In this document: positions 6,973-7,898 of the stretch, in pieces | Numbering within the stretch: position 1 is the first letter of the stretch | How the letters are laid out: every line of letters begins with the position of its first letter | From: Paracoccaceae bacterium | GTDB taxonomy: Bacteria; Pseudomonadota; Alphaproteobacteria; Rhodobacterales; Rhodobacteraceae | Length of the DNA stretch: 7,898 bases | Direction: 5' to 3' | NCBI GenBank assembly: GCA_020852535.1 | Contig: JADZAO010000057.1 | Span: 1 to 7,898 of the forward strand | The notes under the pieces: generated by a model | Databases searched by the model: none | Told to the model about the DNA's origin: nothing | What the model saw: only the letters and a program-made list of their open reading frames with translations | Translations under genes and position numbers: made by a program

Positions 6973-7651
6973 CGTCTTCCTGCGCAGCAGGCTCTTGGGA
7001 TACGCTAGCAGGTTGCACCTCGCCACCCAAGGCCACGATGAACTTTTCAACCCGCGACCGTAAACCTGCGGGGGCTTTCTGGTCCTTCAAAAGCGCATTC
7101 AGTGCCGCGATAGCCTCGTCAGTCTTTTTTTCCTCGACCAGCAGATAAGCCATCTGCTCCAACGCAAGCACGCGGAACGGACGACCAGGCGCTGCGATTG
7201 AATCAAGCGCGGAGCGTCGATCAGCAACCGGTACATCGGTGCCTTGCACTAGAACAAGGCGCAACGTCGCCAGATCACGGTAGTTTTGCGGCTTACTTAT
7301 GTCATTTGCAAGATCATTCAAAGCAGTTATGACCGCCTCGCGGTCGGTCTCAGGATCCGACGCCAGCAAAAGTTGTAGTACCGCTTTATGGTCACCATCA
7401 GCAGCAATTACACCAAGCGCATCACGCTGTTTTTTCATATCGCTCAGATTGAGCGCATCCCGAACGGAATCTCCAAATTCCTCAGCCCGCGCATCTGCAA
7501 TCGATTTGCGCCATTCATTATAGGTCTCACCGCCGACGATGAAGACAACAACAATCGCCCCGATCCAGCCATATTTGCGAAACACCGCGAAAAGCCGATC
7601 GCGGCGTACCTCTTCGGTCACTTCGTCGATGAAACCATCAGGATTGCTCAC
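6962..7651 (-). CDS. YfgM/CpoB-like inner-membrane TPR protein
   Basis: A 229-residue protein of the TPR_21/YfgM type. In E. coli YfgM is anchored in the inner membrane, contacts SecYEG and the chaperone PpiD, and is encoded next to bamB. Here residues 1-27 are charged and cytoplasmic (GFIDEVTEEVRRDRLFAVFRKYG), 28-42 form one membrane helix (GWIGAIVVVFIVGGE), and the rest is a helical periplasmic domain with TPR-like pairs, clearest at 160-190 (LALEQMAYLLVEEKKTDEAIAALNALL). The tail is acidic and Ala/Gln-rich. The start codon is GTG (7651-7649), supported by GGAGAGG at 7661-7655. TGA at 6964-6962 lies just before or inside the next gene's start region, so coupling with bamB is likely. The specific YfgM function in alphaproteobacteria is inferred from family and neighbourhood. 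Confidence 0.87.
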   Translation of the reverse strand: MSNPDGFIDEVTEEVRRDRLFAVFRKYGWIGAIVVVFIVGGETYNEWRKSIADARAEEFGDSVRDALNLSDMKKQRDALGVIAADGDHKAVLQLLLASDPETDREAVITALNDLANDISKPQNYRDLATLRLVLVQGTDVPVADRRSALDSIAAPGRPFRVLALEQMAYLLVEEKKTDEAIAALNALLKDQKAPAGLRSRVEKFIVALGGEVQPASVSQEPAAQEDDAG

Positions 7652-7654
7652 GAG

Positions 7655-7661
7655 CCTCTCC
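7655..7661 (-). promoter_or_regulatory. Ribosome binding site deciding a GTG start
   Basis: On the - strand GGAGAGG ends three bases before GTG 7651-7649, leaving six bases from the GGAG core. No in-frame ATG lies nearby, so the site supports the GTG start of the YfgM-like gene. Confidence 0.65.
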
Positions 7662-7677
7662 AGTCCTTTTATTTCAC

Positions 7678-7705
7678 CTTACACGCAAGCGGGTTTCCTT
7701 GCCAA
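7678..7705 (-). promoter_or_regulatory. Candidate sigma70-type promoter of the yfgM-bamB-der operon
   Basis: On the - strand TTGGCA (7705-7700; five of six match TTGACA) is followed after 16 bases by TGTAAG (7683-7678; four of six match TATAAT). This places transcription start about 20 bases before the GTG of the YfgM-like gene, leaving room for its ribosome binding site. It is the best pair I see in the 7652-7784 gap, which holds no other feature. Confidence 0.35.
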
Positions 7706-7784
7706 GCCCACGCCAACCGCGCATTTATCCCCGCAAACAATTTACCCCGACCAACACACCTCTTAAATTTTCACCACCTGCACC

Positions 7785-7898
7785 CTATAAAAATTGGCCG
7801 TTATGTATGGAATAAAGTATTTCATAATTAAGATTTCTCGTTTGAGCTTTGTTACTTAGAGCTATTTGATCTTCAACCTCGTCAGCCACCTGTCCCAT
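7785..7898 (-). CDS. Possible C-terminus of an upstream gene (window-edge fragment)
   Basis: A reading frame is open from the window edge (7898) to TAG at 7787-7785, 37 codons, on the same strand as the yfgM-bamB-der cluster. The segment begins MGQVADEVEDQIALSNKAQ and ends LYSIHNGQFL; the ATG exactly at the edge may be internal or a start. The family is not recognised. It is more AT-rich than the other genes here. It may be the tail of a real protein or a chance open stretch in intergenic DNA. Confidence 0.25.
   Translation of the reverse strand: MGQVADEVEDQIALSNKAQTRNLNYEILYSIHNGQFL

Noticed and set aside
6973..7050. Upstream TTG start for the BamB-like gene
   Set aside because: It would overlap the YfgM-like gene by 89 bases and bury the signal peptide after 65 residues.
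7682..7705. sigma54-like TGGCA...TTGC elements on the - strand
   Set aside because: The spacing between the two elements is about five bases too long for a sigma54 site; a sigma70-type reading fits better.

Overview
The window looks like ordinary housekeeping chromosome from an alphaproteobacterium, most likely Rhodobacterales (Roseobacter-like). This is inferred from protein style (the Pth tail, the SerRS wording, the YfgM-like/BamB/Der cluster) and from moderately GC-rich DNA with AT-rich intergenic gaps. I do not commit to a genus. No CRISPR array, tRNA, rRNA, insertion sequence or phage gene was seen.

Left half, + strand. The window opens inside rplY (ribosomal protein L25/Ctc), which ends at a strong GNRA-loop intrinsic terminator. 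A gap of about 490 bases follows with one doubtful small ORF and two inverted repeats, then pth (peptidyl-tRNA hydrolase). A 272-base gap with a short palindrome and a possible promoter leads to serS (seryl-tRNA synthetase). A multi-pass membrane protein resembling the TspO/MBR family overlaps the serS stop by four bases. The theme is translation: L25 on the ribosome, Pth recycling peptidyl-tRNA, SerRS charging tRNA-Ser.

Right half, - strand, converging on the left half across an AT-rich 200-base gap at 3842-4041. Read in the direction of transcription it is a YfgM/CpoB-like inner-membrane TPR protein (7651 to 6962), a BamB-like PQQ beta-propeller lipoprotein (6972 to 5566) and the double GTPase Der/EngA (5517 to 4042). 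The close spacing (11-base overlap or 25-base gap, then 48 bases) indicates one operon, and a reasonable sigma70-type promoter lies just upstream at about 7678-7705. These genes link envelope biogenesis (Sec/BAM) with 50S ribosome assembly, a known conserved grouping. The last 114 bases may hold the C-terminus of one more - strand gene.

I found no convincing undescribed system. The items most worth a second look are the TspO-like gene coupled to serS, the Asp after the BamB lipobox cysteine, the uncertain ORF and palindromes between rplY and pth, and the variable tail of Pth.
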